From: Desulfamplus sp. | GTDB lineage: Bacteria; Desulfobacterota; Desulfobacteria; Desulfobacterales; Desulfobacteraceae | Length of the DNA stretch: 64,000 nucleotides | Assembly: GCA_015232465.1 (NCBI GenBank) | Contig: JADFZO010000007.1 | Location: 1 to 64,000, forward strand | Direction of reading: 5' to 3' | Part shown: positions 55,062-64,000 of the stretch, in pieces | Position numbering within the stretch: the first letter of the stretch is position 1 | Layout of the letters: each line of letters starts with the position of its first letter | Program-made: the position numbers and the translations under genes | Notes under the pieces: model-generated | Told to the model about the DNA's origin: nothing | Database searches by the model: none | The model's input: the letters and a program-made list of their open reading frames with translations, nothing else

Positions 55062-56159
55062 TCAAAAAGGTATTGTTATAGATAGTAGAGGAATTTTATC
55101 TACTCTGCCCCTCTTATCTGTTGGATCGATATTAAAGTTAAGCTCTTGATTTATATTAAAATTCCGCCCCTTTTTAATATTATCAATACCGCTATTTATG
55201 ATAGCTCTATTGTGTTTGTGGGCACTTGAGATTGCCCCATAAATGTTGCCCCCATAAAATCCAAATCCAATAAATCCAATCAAGCTACCTAATGCACTGT
55301 TTCCATCGTTAAATGATTCAGATGATGCTAAAATAAAAGCACTGTTAAGCAAAAAAGCGATAAGTGCATCTTGATACCTGTTGCAGTAAGCAAAACCTCC
55401 TCCAGGCACAATTGAAGCAACTCCAGCAACTACGGGGTTTTTCCCATGCTGATCCAAGACTTTAATTGTATCTTCAATATCTTTTTTTATTCTATCTGCT
55501 TTATAAAGTTTTATGCTAAAAGATGTCATTTTATCTATATATTCAAGGGCTTTTTCAATTGCTGCCATAGCATCTTTATTTGAAATATTGCCCTTTTGTG
55601 CCCTTGAAAGATATATCAAAATAAGGGCATAAATCGCTCTATCTTCGTTAGATGGCTCGCTATTAAAGAGAAGGAAATCTTGCAAAACTATCTCTGCAGC
55701 ACCATCTTTTTTCATTTCAAACAATGAGCTACTCAACATAAATATAGCTTCAATAGTTATAGAATCTACACTATTAGAGTTGCTAAAAAATGGGGCTGAC
55801 AGCTCCTTAAAAATTGATATTGCAGCTTCATACTGCTCTGTTTGAAGTAGAGAGACCCCTTTTTTAAATTTTGCATCATCTATCCTATTATCGTCAGGGA
55901 AAAAATAGATAAAACGGCTAAATTCAACAATAGCACTATTAAACTCATGCTGTTCAAATAGCTTTACAGCATAATTATACTGCACCTCAGAGTTTATTAC
56001 TATTGTGCTTTGACTATCAGAACGGCTATCAGAAGATGCAGCGATGGCAATTTGCGTAAAAACAACAGAGATAAAGAGATTTAAAAACAGAATAGATAAA
56101 AATAGGCAGAAATAATTGGATAAATAGTAGCCAAAAGATGATTTAACGTGAGGGTTCAT
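55062..56159 (-). CDS. Exported TPR-containing membrane protein of unknown function
   Basis: A 365-aa protein starting MNPHVKSSFGYY. A signal or anchor segment lies at about 15-42. TPR-like repeats follow (YNYAVKLFEQHEFNSAIVEF, FKKGVSLLQTEQYEAAISIF), then GVASIVPGGGFAYCNRYQDAL with two hydrophobic segments (LIAFLLNSAFILAS and ALGSLIGFIGFGFYGG), a pattern seen in proteins that follow YidD genes. ATG 56159 was chosen for GGTGG seven bases upstream; it overlaps yidD by 17 bp. Function not known; a role in membrane-protein or envelope assembly is inferred from its neighbour. Confidence 0.7.
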   Translation of the reverse strand: MNPHVKSSFGYYLSNYFCLFLSILFLNLFISVVFTQIAIAASSDSRSDSQSTIVINSEVQYNYAVKLFEQHEFNSAIVEFSRFIYFFPDDNRIDDAKFKKGVSLLQTEQYEAAISIFKELSAPFFSNSNSVDSITIEAIFMLSSSLFEMKKDGAAEIVLQDFLLFNSEPSNEDRAIYALILIYLSRAQKGNISNKDAMAAIEKALEYIDKMTSFSIKLYKADRIKKDIEDTIKVLDQHGKNPVVAGVASIVPGGGFAYCNRYQDALIAFLLNSAFILASSESFNDGNSALGSLIGFIGFGFYGGNIYGAISSAHKHNRAIINSGIDNIKKGRNFNINQELNFNIDPTDKRGRVDKIPLLSITIPF

Positions 56160-56529
56160 AACTGTACCACCAAAAATCATTGGACTCAAGAGGATCAAGC
56201 GTTAATAGTCTGGCGTTAGGCTCTTTGATGCTTTTAGATATTTTAACCTCATCTCGTCCGCACCTTATAAGACGATCACAAACCATAATCCAGCCTATAA
56301 AAAATCCATGCTTTTTAACAGCCTGCTTACCATAGTTAGAGCATGATGGATACATTACACATCTATCCCCATCAACTGGAGAGATATAATCTTTATAAAT
56401 GGTAAAAAAGCTATTTGCCAAATCAGATTTTATAGGCTCATCTTTTATAGAATTTGATTTGGCGTAAATTGGCAGAGCTAAAGAGCAAAGAGTATAAATA
56501 GCTATAAAGTAGGCAGCTCTTAGTATCAC
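56143..56529 (-). CDS. yidD: YidD-family membrane protein insertion factor with signal peptide
   Basis: A 128-aa protein. The YidD signature runs from YKDYISPVDGDRCVMYPSCSNYG to HGFFIGW and CDRLIRCG (family: SPxxxxxCRFxPSCSxY...RLxRC), only parts shown here. Standard YidD is about 70-85 aa and cytoplasmic-side amphipathic; this one has an added N-terminal signal-like segment (residues 1-24, ending PIYAKS) and a C-terminal tail, suggesting export or membrane anchoring. The start is GTG 56529, 3 bp after ftsB. The downstream TPR gene overlaps it. Confidence 0.85.
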   Translation of the reverse strand: MILRAAYFIAIYTLCSLALPIYAKSNSIKDEPIKSDLANSFFTIYKDYISPVDGDRCVMYPSCSNYGKQAVKKHGFFIGWIMVCDRLIRCGRDEVKISKSIKEPNARLLTLDPLESNDFWWYSYEPSR

Positions 56530-56532
56530 GAT

Positions 56533-56823
56533 CTATTTAGTATCCTTTTTTATATCTTTTAACCTAAATACCAACTCATCTTTTGCCACCATACCAAGCT
56601 CGTGTCGTGCAATGTGCTCAATATAGCTAATATCACCCTTAAGGCGAGCCACCCTTCTCTCAAGAACTTTATTAGCCTCATCTATCGCCTCATTTTCGCT
56701 GATAATAGCCTGCTCTTGTAACCTTAAACGGTTGAGATCAATAAACCCATTTTTACCATAAAATATTAAAAATATGAGTATTATAATTGTCGATAATAAT
56801 GCAAAATAGAGGCTCTTTTCCAT
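56533..56823 (-). CDS. ftsB: Cell-division protein FtsB/DivIC family
   Basis: A 96-aa bitopic protein: one membrane span (residues about 5-22), then a coiled coil (RLRLQEQAIISENEAIDEANKVLERRV, split) and the C-terminal YIEHIARHELGMVAKDELVFRL block that defines septum formation initiators. It bridges FtsL and FtsQ in the divisome. First gene of the ftsB-yidD-TPR-cyaA run. Confidence 0.93.
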   Translation of the reverse strand: MEKSLYFALLSTIIILIFLIFYGKNGFIDLNRLRLQEQAIISENEAIDEANKVLERRVARLKGDISYIEHIARHELGMVAKDELVFRLKDIKKDTK

Positions 56824-56851
56824 AAATATAAAAAAATCCCAAAGTTTTTAT

Positions 56852-58735
56852 CTATTGTTTTGATGAGTGGGCTATCATTGCCCTGTAGGTACGATTGCCT
56901 CTGTCTGCTCTTACCTCTCTTGTTCCTTTAACCAACATTACAAGATCACCAACATAATCTCTAAGCTGCTCTGCCTGTGCACTTAGCTCTTCTGAAGCAG
57001 AGGCAGACTCCTCAGCAGTTGCAGCATTTTTTTGAACAACTTTATCCATCTCTGTTATTGCAATATTTACCTGCTCAATTCCATTATATTGCTCATTAGA
57101 TGCCCCTGAAATTTCAGCAACAATATCACCTATCTTTGCTGAACTCCCAGCAACTTTACCAAAAGCCTCATTGGTTGTAGATACCAATTTAGAGCCACTA
57201 TTAATCTTTTGGACTGTCCCCTCAATCAGAGCAGCAGTATTTTTTGCAGCAGCCGCCGCTCTCATGGCAAGATTTCGCACCTCGTCAGCCACAACAGCAA
57301 ATCCAGCACCAGCTTCGCCAGCACGGGCAGCCTCAACAGCAGCATTAAGTGCAAGTAAATTTGTCTGAAAAGCTATTTCATCAATAGTTTTGATAATCTT
57401 TGAGGTCTCATCACTTGCCTTTGCTATATCAGACATGGAGCGGGTAAGCTCCTCCATTGATTGATTCGCAACTTTTACAACGCTGTTTGTCTCTTTCATT
57501 AAAGTATTTGCATAGCTTGCATTTTCTGCATTCTTTTTAGTCATAGATGCCATCTCCTCCATAGAAGATGAGGTCTCCTCAATTGATGCTGCCTGATCAG
57601 CCGCACCAACTGCAAGCGTTTGACTTGATGTCGATACCTGTCCAGCAGCAGAGGCAACCTGATCAGAACCATTGTTTAGACCATCTATGATTTTAGTTAA
57701 AGCACGATTAATAGAACGGCTTAAAAATATGCCAAAACATAAAGCAGCTAAAAATCCTATTATAGTTCCAGTTATAGCAATAAATTTGGAGCGGTTAGAA
57801 TCAAGGGCAGCCTCTTTAACTGCAATATCAGAAGTATCTTCATTAATTTTGACCAACTTTGTGAGCATATCTATTACTACAAGCTGTTTTTGACGGCTTG
57901 TTACCATAGCATACTGACTTGCACTACTAAAAAGATCAACAGCTTGCTGTGTCAGCTCACTCATAGTCTCCAACCCTGAAAATACATTTTTTGCTGCTGG
58001 CTGCATAGTATCTACAAAAATCTCTTGAGCATTATCAATCTTGCCATCTTTAACAGCCTTTTTTATGGCTACAACAGATTGATGAAAAATGCGATGGTGC
58101 TCTGTTATCTTTGCAATCTCTCTGTTGAGGTGTTCATTATTTGTCTTAAATGATTTTACCCAATTTCCATATTTACAGCTTAGATGATCCTCGCCCCCTT
58201 CAAAATTTACCCCTTTATAAATTAGTTGAGATGTGTCAAATATTACCTTATAGTGTCCCGTTCGTATCACCTCAACAGTTGCGTTTAAAACAGCAGGGTT
58301 ACCTAAATCTAATCTATTTAACTCCTCAATTAATTTAAAAAATTCGTTGTTTTCATACATCCACTCTTTCCATGCTGGAACAAATTTATCCCACAACACC
58401 TTCTCTTCTGCTGTTTGAGGTAGAACTTCATATTTTTTCCATGCTGCTTCATATCTGTTACGAACATTTTGAATATTTTTAAACTGTCTTATTCTATCTT
58501 CGCTGGTTAAATCTGGATTTAGCAGAGTTCTTTGTACCACACGGATAGATTCAGCCTCTTTTTCAATAACTAAAAGGGCAGCCACACTTGGAAGTCTCAC
58601 ATTTCCAATTTCAACTATATGGTGTGAAACTTGGTTTACCCCAATCCAACCAAAAACTCCAACTATCAGAGTTATCAGGGCAACAAGTATGAAGCAGCTT
58701 ATTAACTTACTGCTTAACTTAACATTTTTAAACAT
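56852..58735 (-). CDS. Methyl-accepting chemotaxis protein with CZB-like zinc site in the sensor region
   Basis: A 627-aa chemoreceptor. TM1 covers residues about 11-33 and TM2 about 315-337, bounding a large sensor region. The sensor includes [20 protein letters not shown] and EHHRIFH, the His/Cys/His/His pattern of chemoreceptor zinc-binding (CZB) domains, which are more often cytoplasmic. After TM2 there is almost no HAMP; the helical signalling domain follows with the CheA/CheW-contacting hairpin tip [25 protein letters not shown] (given in part as [20 protein letters not shown]). AGGAG precedes its ATG. Confidence 0.93.
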   Translation of the reverse strand: MFKNVKLSSKLISCFILVALITLIVGVFGWIGVNQVSHHIVEIGNVRLPSVAALLVIEKEAESIRVVQRTLLNPDLTSEDRIRQFKNIQNVRNRYEAAWKKYEVLPQTAEEKVLWDKFVPAWKEWMYENNEFFKLIEELNRLDLGNPAVLNATVEVIRTGHYKVIFDTSQLIYKGVNFEGGEDHLSCKYGNWVKSFKTNNEHLNREIAKITEHHRIFHQSVVAIKKAVKDGKIDNAQEIFVDTMQPAAKNVFSGLETMSELTQQAVDLFSSASQYAMVTSRQKQLVVIDMLTKLVKINEDTSDIAVKEAALDSNRSKFIAITGTIIGFLAALCFGIFLSRSINRALTKIIDGLNNGSDQVASAAGQVSTSSQTLAVGAADQAASIEETSSSMEEMASMTKKNAENASYANTLMKETNSVVKVANQSMEELTRSMSDIAKASDETSKIIKTIDEIAFQTNLLALNAAVEAARAGEAGAGFAVVADEVRNLAMRAAAAAKNTAALIEGTVQKINSGSKLVSTTNEAFGKVAGSSAKIGDIVAEISGASNEQYNGIEQVNIAITEMDKVVQKNAATAEESASASEELSAQAEQLRDYVGDLVMLVKGTREVRADRGNRTYRAMIAHSSKQ

Positions 58736-58812
58736 CTCTTCTCCTGTTCATAAATATTTTTTTAGGTTAAAATTGCTCATATTATCCAAATTGGTGAATC
58801 AAGGATTTTTCC

Positions 58813-58842
58813 TTGACAAAATAGATTAATATGCAGTAAATT
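58813..58842 (+). promoter_or_regulatory. Predicted promoter of rpsT
   Basis: TTGACA at 58813-58818, an 18-nt spacer and TAAATT at 58837-58842, leaving a leader of about 120 nt before the UUG start. The leader is very A-rich; I see no defined structure in it. Confidence 0.45.
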
Positions 58843-58967
58843 CATATACTTTAAATACAAGGAAAATTTAACAAAACATTAACTCCAAATAAAAGGCTAA
58901 AATTTTATAACTTTTAAATAACAATACTAATTAAAAAAAAATAAAACAATAAGGAGTGAAACAAAAA

Positions 58968-59237
58968 TTGGCTAATCACAAATCTGCTATTAAACGTGCT
59001 AAACAAAACGAGAAAAGAAGATTAAGAAACAGAGCAGCTCGCTCTGCTATGAGGACTGAAATAAAAAAGGTGTATGCTGCAAAAGATGAAGGTGCTCAAA
59101 ATACTTCAGATGTTTTAAGAAGTGCTCAGTCCATTATTGCAAAGTCAGCAAAAAAGGGTCTTATCCATAAAAATACTGCTGCTCGTAAGACTTCAAGGCT
59201 TGCAAAGTATGTGAACAAAGAGGCACAGGCAGCTTAA
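58968..59237 (+). CDS. rpsT: 30S ribosomal protein S20
   Basis: S20 (89 aa) binds 16S rRNA early in assembly. It starts ANHKSAIKRAKQNEKRRLRN, the invariant N-terminus, which fixes the start at TTG 58968, with AAGGAG 11 bases upstream. The in-frame GTG at 58956 overlaps that ribosome-binding site and is unlikely. E. coli rpsT also uses UUG, where it takes part in autoregulation. Stand-alone gene with its own promoter and terminator. Confidence 0.97.
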   Translation: MANHKSAIKRAKQNEKRRLRNRAARSAMRTEIKKVYAAKDEGAQNTSDVLRSAQSIIAKSAKKGLIHKNTAARKTSRLAKYVNKEAQAA

Positions 59238-59299
59238 AAATTTTCATTGGTGTAATTTTATCAACTACGTAAACGTAAAAACATTGGTGTTTAACTAAA

Positions 59300-59350
59300 A
59301 ATAAGGTTTCAAATAGAGAATCAACTATTTGAAACCTTATTCTGTTTTTT
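59300..59350 (+). terminator. Terminator after rpsT
   Basis: A perfect 17-bp stem: AATAAGGTTTCAAATAG (59300-59316) pairs with its complement at 59325-59341 around an 8-nt loop, followed by CTG and six T. It separates rpsT from the convergent lptE-leuS genes. Confidence 0.9.
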
Positions 59351-59396
59351 AAAAAAGAGCCTGAAAATTAAAAAATCAGCTTTAAATTTAAGATGA

Positions 59397-59936
59397 TTAG
59401 AAACTATCACCCATCTGACTTACCACTCTTTTTGCAATCCGTTTAGCAACTCTTTTTAAAGCTGAATCTATAATAGCTTGATCCATAAAATTCTCCCTAT
59501 AAACTGTGTAGGACTCTCTATCTGTTAAATCTTTAACTTCAAATAGCACATCTCCTTTTTTGCTCTTCATCTCAAGATTTATAACAGCATTTATCCCCCT
59601 TTTATAGACTAAATCATAAGATGTTCGAGCTAAAGCATCAAAAGAGATAGAGACAATACTGCCTCGAATGACTGCATCAGCATCAATACTATTAATTGTA
59701 TTAGTTATCTGGTTATGGTTTATAACTTTAACTGTGGTGCTACCCATAAGCTCTTCAATCAAGGCATTTGTGAAGATTATCTCAGCACCAGTTTGCGAGC
59801 TACTATTTTTAAACACCATAACAGAGAGAGTCTTAATATCGTTTGGCAACTTGTATCCCTCCTGCAGCGTATAACCGCAAGATGATATAAAAAAAGTAGC
59901 TGCAACAAAAATGGCAAAAAAAGGGTTCAGTCTCAT
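59397..59936 (-). CDS. lptE: LPS-assembly lipoprotein LptE
   Basis: Outer-membrane lipoprotein that plugs LptD and helps insert lipopolysaccharide. The 179-aa protein has a signal peptide with lipobox FISSCGYTLQEG, the CGYxL start that is typical of LptE, then SVMVFKNSSSQTGAE and TNALIEELM. It follows leuS by 11 bp; leuS-lptE is a widely conserved pair in Gram-negatives, which supports the call given the low sequence conservation of the family. Confidence 0.9.
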   Translation of the reverse strand: MRLNPFFAIFVAATFFISSCGYTLQEGYKLPNDIKTLSVMVFKNSSSQTGAEIIFTNALIEELMGSTTVKVINHNQITNTINSIDADAVIRGSIVSISFDALARTSYDLVYKRGINAVINLEMKSKKGDVLFEVKDLTDRESYTVYRENFMDQAIIDSALKRVAKRIAKRVVSQMGDSF

Positions 59937-59947
59937 AATTGTTTAAA

Positions 59948-62548
59948 TCAGACCACAATGTTGACAAGTTTTTTTCTGACCACAATCACCTTTTTAATAG
60001 CTTTTCCATCTATATATTTTTGCACAACCTCATCAGCAAGGGCAGTTTTCTGGATCAACTCATCACTGCTCTCTGCATCAATAGAAAATTTTGATCTAAG
60101 TTTGCCATTAACCTGCACAACAACCAAAATCTCATCACTCAACAGAGCATCTTCACGATAAGTGGACCATTTTTGCTCTGTTATACCCTCAGATTTTCCC
60201 ATTAGCATCCAGACCTCTTCTGCAAAATGGGGAACAATTGGAGATAGAAGCAAAATAATATGTTCAATGCAAAATAGGGCAACAGATTTGACCTCATCAG
60301 ATGAGTTACTTGTCAACTCAACGCTATACATAGCATTTACAAGCTCCATCACAGCACTGATTGCAGTGTTAAAGTGAAAACTCCCATCAATGTCATCTGT
60401 AACTTTTTTGATTGTCTGGTGAGCTTTGGTATAGAGCTTTTTTGCATCACTATCAGATAGTTGAGATAACGATCCACTGTAAGGTTTTGCCCCTTTTGTT
60501 ATTTCGATACAGGTTGCAGCAAGTCTCCAGACACGATTGATAAATCTATAACACCCCTCAACTCCATCGTCATTCCACTCCAGCCCCTTTTCAGGAGGTG
60601 ATGCAAAAAGGCAAAATAGACGGGTTATATCTGCACCATATCTGTTTAAAAGATCATTTGGATCAATAACATTTTTCTTAGATTTGGACATCTTGATAAC
60701 ACGCCCAATCTCAACATCATTTCCACACTTTTTGCATGTAGCTTTACCATCAGCAATTTGAGCCTCTTCAGGAAATATATAATTATGCTCTGGACATTTT
60801 AATGTCTCTTTTAGAACCATTCCTTGAGTTAAAAGATTTGTAAATGGCTCTTTAAAGTCAATCAGCCCTAAAGTGTTTAAGACACGCATAAAATATCTTG
60901 AGTAGAGAAGATGCAAAATCGCATGTTCAACACCTCCAATATATTGATCAACAGGCATCCAATATTTAACCGCCTCTTTATCAAACATTGCAGTATCGCA
61001 ATGGGGGCTACAATATCTGATAAAATACCACGAAGATTCAACAAAGGTATCCATTGTGTCAGTATCACGCTTTGCATCAGCTCTACCACACTTTGGGCAG
61101 GTTGCTTTTTTGAAAAAATCGAGTGTTGGAAGAGGTGATCCCCCATTTTCCAAAAGATGGGCATCTTCTGGCAGAACTATCGGTAGATCAGACTCTGGAG
61201 TAGGCACAACACCGCAAGTTTGGCAGTGGATTACAGGAATTGGAGTGCCCCAATAACGCTGGCGTGAAATCCCCCAATCTCGAAGTCTAAAACTTATTGT
61301 CTTTTTTCCAAGCCCCTCTTTTTCAAGCCAATCTGTTATCTTATCCATTGCCTCAGAGTTATCCATGCCATCATATTTTCCAGAGTTTGCAAGCAGACCA
61401 GGATCAGGACAAGCCTCAGTCATGGTTGCAGAATCAAGCGGGGTACCCTCTTTTGGCTGAATAACAACAACAATATCAAGGTTATATTTTTTTGCAAAAT
61501 CAAAGTCTCTCTGATCGTGTGCTGGAACAGACATTACAGCCCCAGTTCCATACTCCATCAATGCAAAATTTGCAGTGTAGATTGGCATACGTCTGCCATT
61601 GGCAGGGTTAATGCACCACGCGCCAACAAAAACCCCCTCTTTTTCATACTTCTCAATTGAAGATGATGATCTCTCCTGTTTTGAGATTTTATCAACAAAT
61701 GCAGCAACTTGAGCCTCTTGAGGTCTCCCTTTTGAGAGAGATTCAACTAACGGGTGTTCAGGGGCTAAACACATAAAAGTTGCACCAAACAGGGTATCAG
61801 GTCTTGTTGTAAATACTTTTATGTAATCTTCCTGCCCCTCAATCTTGAACGAGATTTCAGAGCCTGTGCTTTTGCCGATCCAGTTTTTTTGCATCAATGT
61901 AACTTTTTCGGGCCACCCTGGAAGGTTATCACAGTAAACAAGCAGATCATCAGCATAATCTGTAATTCTAAAGAACCACTGCCACAACTTCTTTTGCTGC
62001 ACCATCTCACCGCACCGCCAGCACAAATCTGACTCTACCTGCTCGTTTGCAAGAACAGTTTGGCAATGTTCGCACCAATTTACATAGGACTCTTTTCTAT
62101 AGACCATATCTTTTTCAAGCATCTTTAAAAAGAGCCACTGCTCCCATCTGTAGTATTCTGGTTTGCAGGTTGCAACTTCACGCTCCCAATCATAAGAAAA
62201 GCCCATTCTTTTGAGCTGACTCTGCATTGTGCTGATATTTTGGTATGTCCATGTTGCGGGGTGAGTTTTATTGTCAATTGCAGCATTTTCTGCTGGCATA
62301 CCAAATGCGTCCCACCCCATTGGATGTAATACATTGTATCCATTCATTCTTTTATATCTTGCCACCACATCGCCAATGGTGTAGTTTCTTACATGACCCA
62401 TGTGGATTTTGCCAGAGGGGTAGGGAAACATCTCCAGCAGGTAATACTTACTCTTTGACTTATCTTCAGATGCACGGAAAATGTGATTCTTTTCCCAGTA
62501 TTCCTGCCATCTGGACTCTACTTTTTCAGGATTGTAACGGTCATCCAT
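59948..62548 (-). CDS. leuS: Leucyl-tRNA synthetase
   Basis: Class Ia enzyme that charges tRNA-Leu; 866 aa. The HIGH motif appears as [17 protein letters not shown], the KMSKS loop as [16 protein letters not shown], and the CP1 editing domain with [13 protein letters not shown] and the [16 protein letters not shown] site. A zinc-ribbon-like CPEHN...CKKCG insert is present before KMSKS. ATG 62548 ([14 protein letters not shown]) follows GGAGG; the in-frame earlier start at 62566 overlaps that site. No T-box or leader structure is seen in the 110 bp upstream. Confidence 0.97.
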   Translation of the reverse strand: MDDRYNPEKVESRWQEYWEKNHIFRASEDKSKSKYYLLEMFPYPSGKIHMGHVRNYTIGDVVARYKRMNGYNVLHPMGWDAFGMPAENAAIDNKTHPATWTYQNISTMQSQLKRMGFSYDWEREVATCKPEYYRWEQWLFLKMLEKDMVYRKESYVNWCEHCQTVLANEQVESDLCWRCGEMVQQKKLWQWFFRITDYADDLLVYCDNLPGWPEKVTLMQKNWIGKSTGSEISFKIEGQEDYIKVFTTRPDTLFGATFMCLAPEHPLVESLSKGRPQEAQVAAFVDKISKQERSSSSIEKYEKEGVFVGAWCINPANGRRMPIYTANFALMEYGTGAVMSVPAHDQRDFDFAKKYNLDIVVVIQPKEGTPLDSATMTEACPDPGLLANSGKYDGMDNSEAMDKITDWLEKEGLGKKTISFRLRDWGISRQRYWGTPIPVIHCQTCGVVPTPESDLPIVLPEDAHLLENGGSPLPTLDFFKKATCPKCGRADAKRDTDTMDTFVESSWYFIRYCSPHCDTAMFDKEAVKYWMPVDQYIGGVEHAILHLLYSRYFMRVLNTLGLIDFKEPFTNLLTQGMVLKETLKCPEHNYIFPEEAQIADGKATCKKCGNDVEIGRVIKMSKSKKNVIDPNDLLNRYGADITRLFCLFASPPEKGLEWNDDGVEGCYRFINRVWRLAATCIEITKGAKPYSGSLSQLSDSDAKKLYTKAHQTIKKVTDDIDGSFHFNTAISAVMELVNAMYSVELTSNSSDEVKSVALFCIEHIILLLSPIVPHFAEEVWMLMGKSEGITEQKWSTYREDALLSDEILVVVQVNGKLRSKFSIDAESSDELIQKTALADEVVQKYIDGKAIKKVIVVRKKLVNIVV

Positions 62549-62658
62549 ATAAAAACGCCTCCGCAAAAAACATATATTTTATTTAAATTACTAAAATTGT
62601 AGGTTGAAAATTGGTTCAACTTATTTAAAAGCAGTTAGTTGTCCTAATTTTTATGTTT

Positions 62659-64000
62659 TTAAAGAACCTCCAACTTTTTAAGAAGTGTTACAACTGGAGT
62701 GCCATTTGAATCATAACCCCTTAACTTATAATACTTTTGCAGCATCTCTTTTAGTGGCACAACCCGCTTTTTTTCATCTCCTAATATTGTCTGATTTACC
62801 ATTCTATCTGGTAGGGTGTCATCTTTAACAGTTATACCCTCTTTAGTGTTCATATACCTTTCAAGAACATGGATACGCTCCCCAGCTTTTAAAAATTGCC
62901 TTGAAGATGTTTTGATTCCAGTTATTGATGAAAAAAGGTCAGGATAGATAGAAAAATCAAACAGAGCCAATGCAACCTCTGGCAGCCAAAGCATTAAGTT
63001 TTTTAGTATAAATTTTGGCGTATATTTTGTGAGAGCTGGCTCAAGGGTGTAGGCATACATTGTAAAGTGACAGGTCTGCAAAGCATTTACGCTGCATGTC
63101 AAATCTTCGACAAACTTAACAAATTGAGGCTTTGCACGGGCTGTATCTGGTTTTAAAAGTGATAAAAAGACCTCAAACGCCATAAGAGATGCAGATAGAT
63201 GACAAGCCCCTCTGTTTGCAACTGAATATGCAAGACCCAAACCATAAGAGCCTCTTGGGTCATAGCCAGCCATCTCAAGCCCTTTGACTTGAATGGCAAA
63301 ATCTTTTCCACCATATTTTTGAGAGAGTGCCCGTGATCCAAGCCCCATCTCTTTGCCAAAACCTTTGAATTTTGCAATGCTCTCTAAAGCCTCTGCAACC
63401 CCTTTTGGTGAGCCAAACATCAGTTGGTATCTGTTTGCATTTCCATCTTTATCTTGATTTAAAGTATCATAAGAGATTAACCCCTTTTCAAGAGCCTCCA
63501 TAACCCACGCAAGAGTGCCACCTGCTGAGATTGTATCCATTCCAGCCCTGTTGCAAATATCGTTAAATCGTGAGATTGCATCTCTATCAAAAATACCAAG
63601 ATTTGAGCCAAGCAGAGCGATTGTCTCATATTCTGGCACTGATGACTCTTTTGCGTTAAATTTGCCTTTATGCCCACACATAATTGAGCATGGTTTGCAG
63701 GTGGAGAGCTTTGTATTGTGCTTTTCTTTAATCATCTCACCAGATATTCTAAACGCCTGATCATGATTGCCAAATGAGTAGTTCCAGACAGGCAGCATAT
63801 TTGCCTTGTTCACAAATTTAACATTGGTTGCTGTTCCAAATTTACCCATTGAGACTGTTACAGATTCACGTTTTATAAACTTATTTGCCTTTTTCTTTAC
63901 CTTTTCAAATTTTGCAGAATCTGCTGGTACAATCTTGTAATATCCACCTTTTGCAACCACAGCCTTTAAGTTCTTTGAACCCATAACAGCACCAAGCCCG
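62659..64000 (-). CDS. Aldehyde ferredoxin oxidoreductase-family protein, 5' end beyond window
   Basis: Tungsten/molybdopterin enzyme family oxidising aldehydes to acids with ferredoxin. The visible part (about 447 codons) is the middle and C-terminal two thirds. It opens GLGAVMGSKNLKAVV, the AOR signature joining domains 1 and 2, then THE CKPCSIMCGH cluster-ligand segment and GLEMAGYDPRGSYGLGLAYSVANRGACH around the cofactor pocket (partly shown). The usual fourth Cys region is NALQTCHFT. The reading frame remains open to the right edge, so the first domain is missing from this window. Substrate not known. Confidence 0.9.
   Translation of the reverse strand, partial: GLGAVMGSKNLKAVVAKGGYYKIVPADSAKFEKVKKKANKFIKRESVTVSMGKFGTATNVKFVNKANMLPVWNYSFGNHDQAFRISGEMIKEKHNTKLSTCKPCSIMCGHKGKFNAKESSVPEYETIALLGSNLGIFDRDAISRFNDICNRAGMDTISAGGTLAWVMEALEKGLISYDTLNQDKDGNANRYQLMFGSPKGVAEALESIAKFKGFGKEMGLGSRALSQKYGGKDFAIQVKGLEMAGYDPRGSYGLGLAYSVANRGACHLSASLMAFEVFLSLLKPDTARAKPQFVKFVEDLTCSVNALQTCHFTMYAYTLEPALTKYTPKFILKNLMLWLPEVALALFDFSIYPDLFSSITGIKTSSRQFLKAGERIHVLERYMNTKEGITVKDDTLPDRMVNQTILGDEKKRVVPLKEMLQKYYKLRGYDSNGTPVVTLLKKLEVL

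Noticed and set aside
62549-62658. T-box leader before leuS
   Set aside because: The upstream region is short and A/T-rich, with no specifier stem, T-box core sequence or terminator.

Overview
This window is AT-rich bacterial chromosome, gene-dense on both strands. Several traits together suggest a low-GC member of the Desulfobacterota (Desulfobacterales-like sulfate reducers or relatives): an Mvh-type [NiFe] hydrogenase / heterodisulfide-reductase cluster with several in-frame UGA (selenocysteine) codons, an aldehyde ferredoxin oxidoreductase-like protein, a class I adenylate cyclase, an MCP whose signalling region resembles deltaproteobacterial ones, and a GlrK/QseG/GlrR-like regulatory operon. 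This placement is inferred from gene content; no 16S or marker-tree evidence is available here.

Layout. 1-6.9 kb (+): end of an L,D-transpeptidase, rplM-rpsI, exonuclease I (sbcB), and a coupled pair encoding a degenerate dynamin-like GTPase and an actin/Hsp70-fold ATPase (SrfC/SrfB-like). 7.1-16.2 kb (+): hydrogenase maturation protease, hdrA, mvhD, an HdrC/HdrD-like Fe-S protein, an FrhB-like flavoprotein, mvhG and mvhA. Four of these genes contain an in-frame UGA where the family has Cys or a redox/metal site, each followed at 21-27 nt by a small hairpin with a GGUC/UGGAC-type loop. They must be read as whole selenoproteins, not as broken genes. 16.3-23.5 kb (-): glucan phosphorylase, a secreted beta-helix protein, a pseudo-receiver/FapA (DUF342) protein and a response regulator. 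23.7-29.2 kb: PilC/GspF, PBP4-type peptidase, CcdA (-), initiator tRNA-Met, and a double-domain CDP-alcohol phosphatidyltransferase. 29.2-37.6 kb (-): an FtsK motor with a ZapA-like N-terminus and no membrane domain, an iron-sulfur flavoprotein, and an operon of secreted vWA repeat protein, histidine kinase, lipoprotein and sigma54 regulator. 37.7-46.8 kb (-): recC-recB-recD. 46.9-56.8 kb (-): DUF1232-J protein; a two-gene restriction-modification unit ending in an attC-like site and flanked by a 14-bp near-perfect direct repeat, so apparently a gene cassette; a pseudo-receiver/TPR protein, class I adenylate cyclase, a TPR membrane protein, YidD and FtsB. 56.9-64 kb: chemoreceptor, rpsT (+), lptE, leuS, and the C-terminal part of an AOR-family protein cut by the right edge.

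How the parts work together. The hydrogenase cluster encodes nearly everything needed for an H2-linked, flavin-based electron-bifurcating MvhADG-Hdr complex plus its own maturation protease, with selenium placed at the [NiFe] site, in MvhD, in HdrA and in the CCG domain. The most unusual items are the four-selenoprotein complex, the ZapA-FtsK fusion, the attC-bordered R-M cassette and the GTPase/actin-like ATPase pair.
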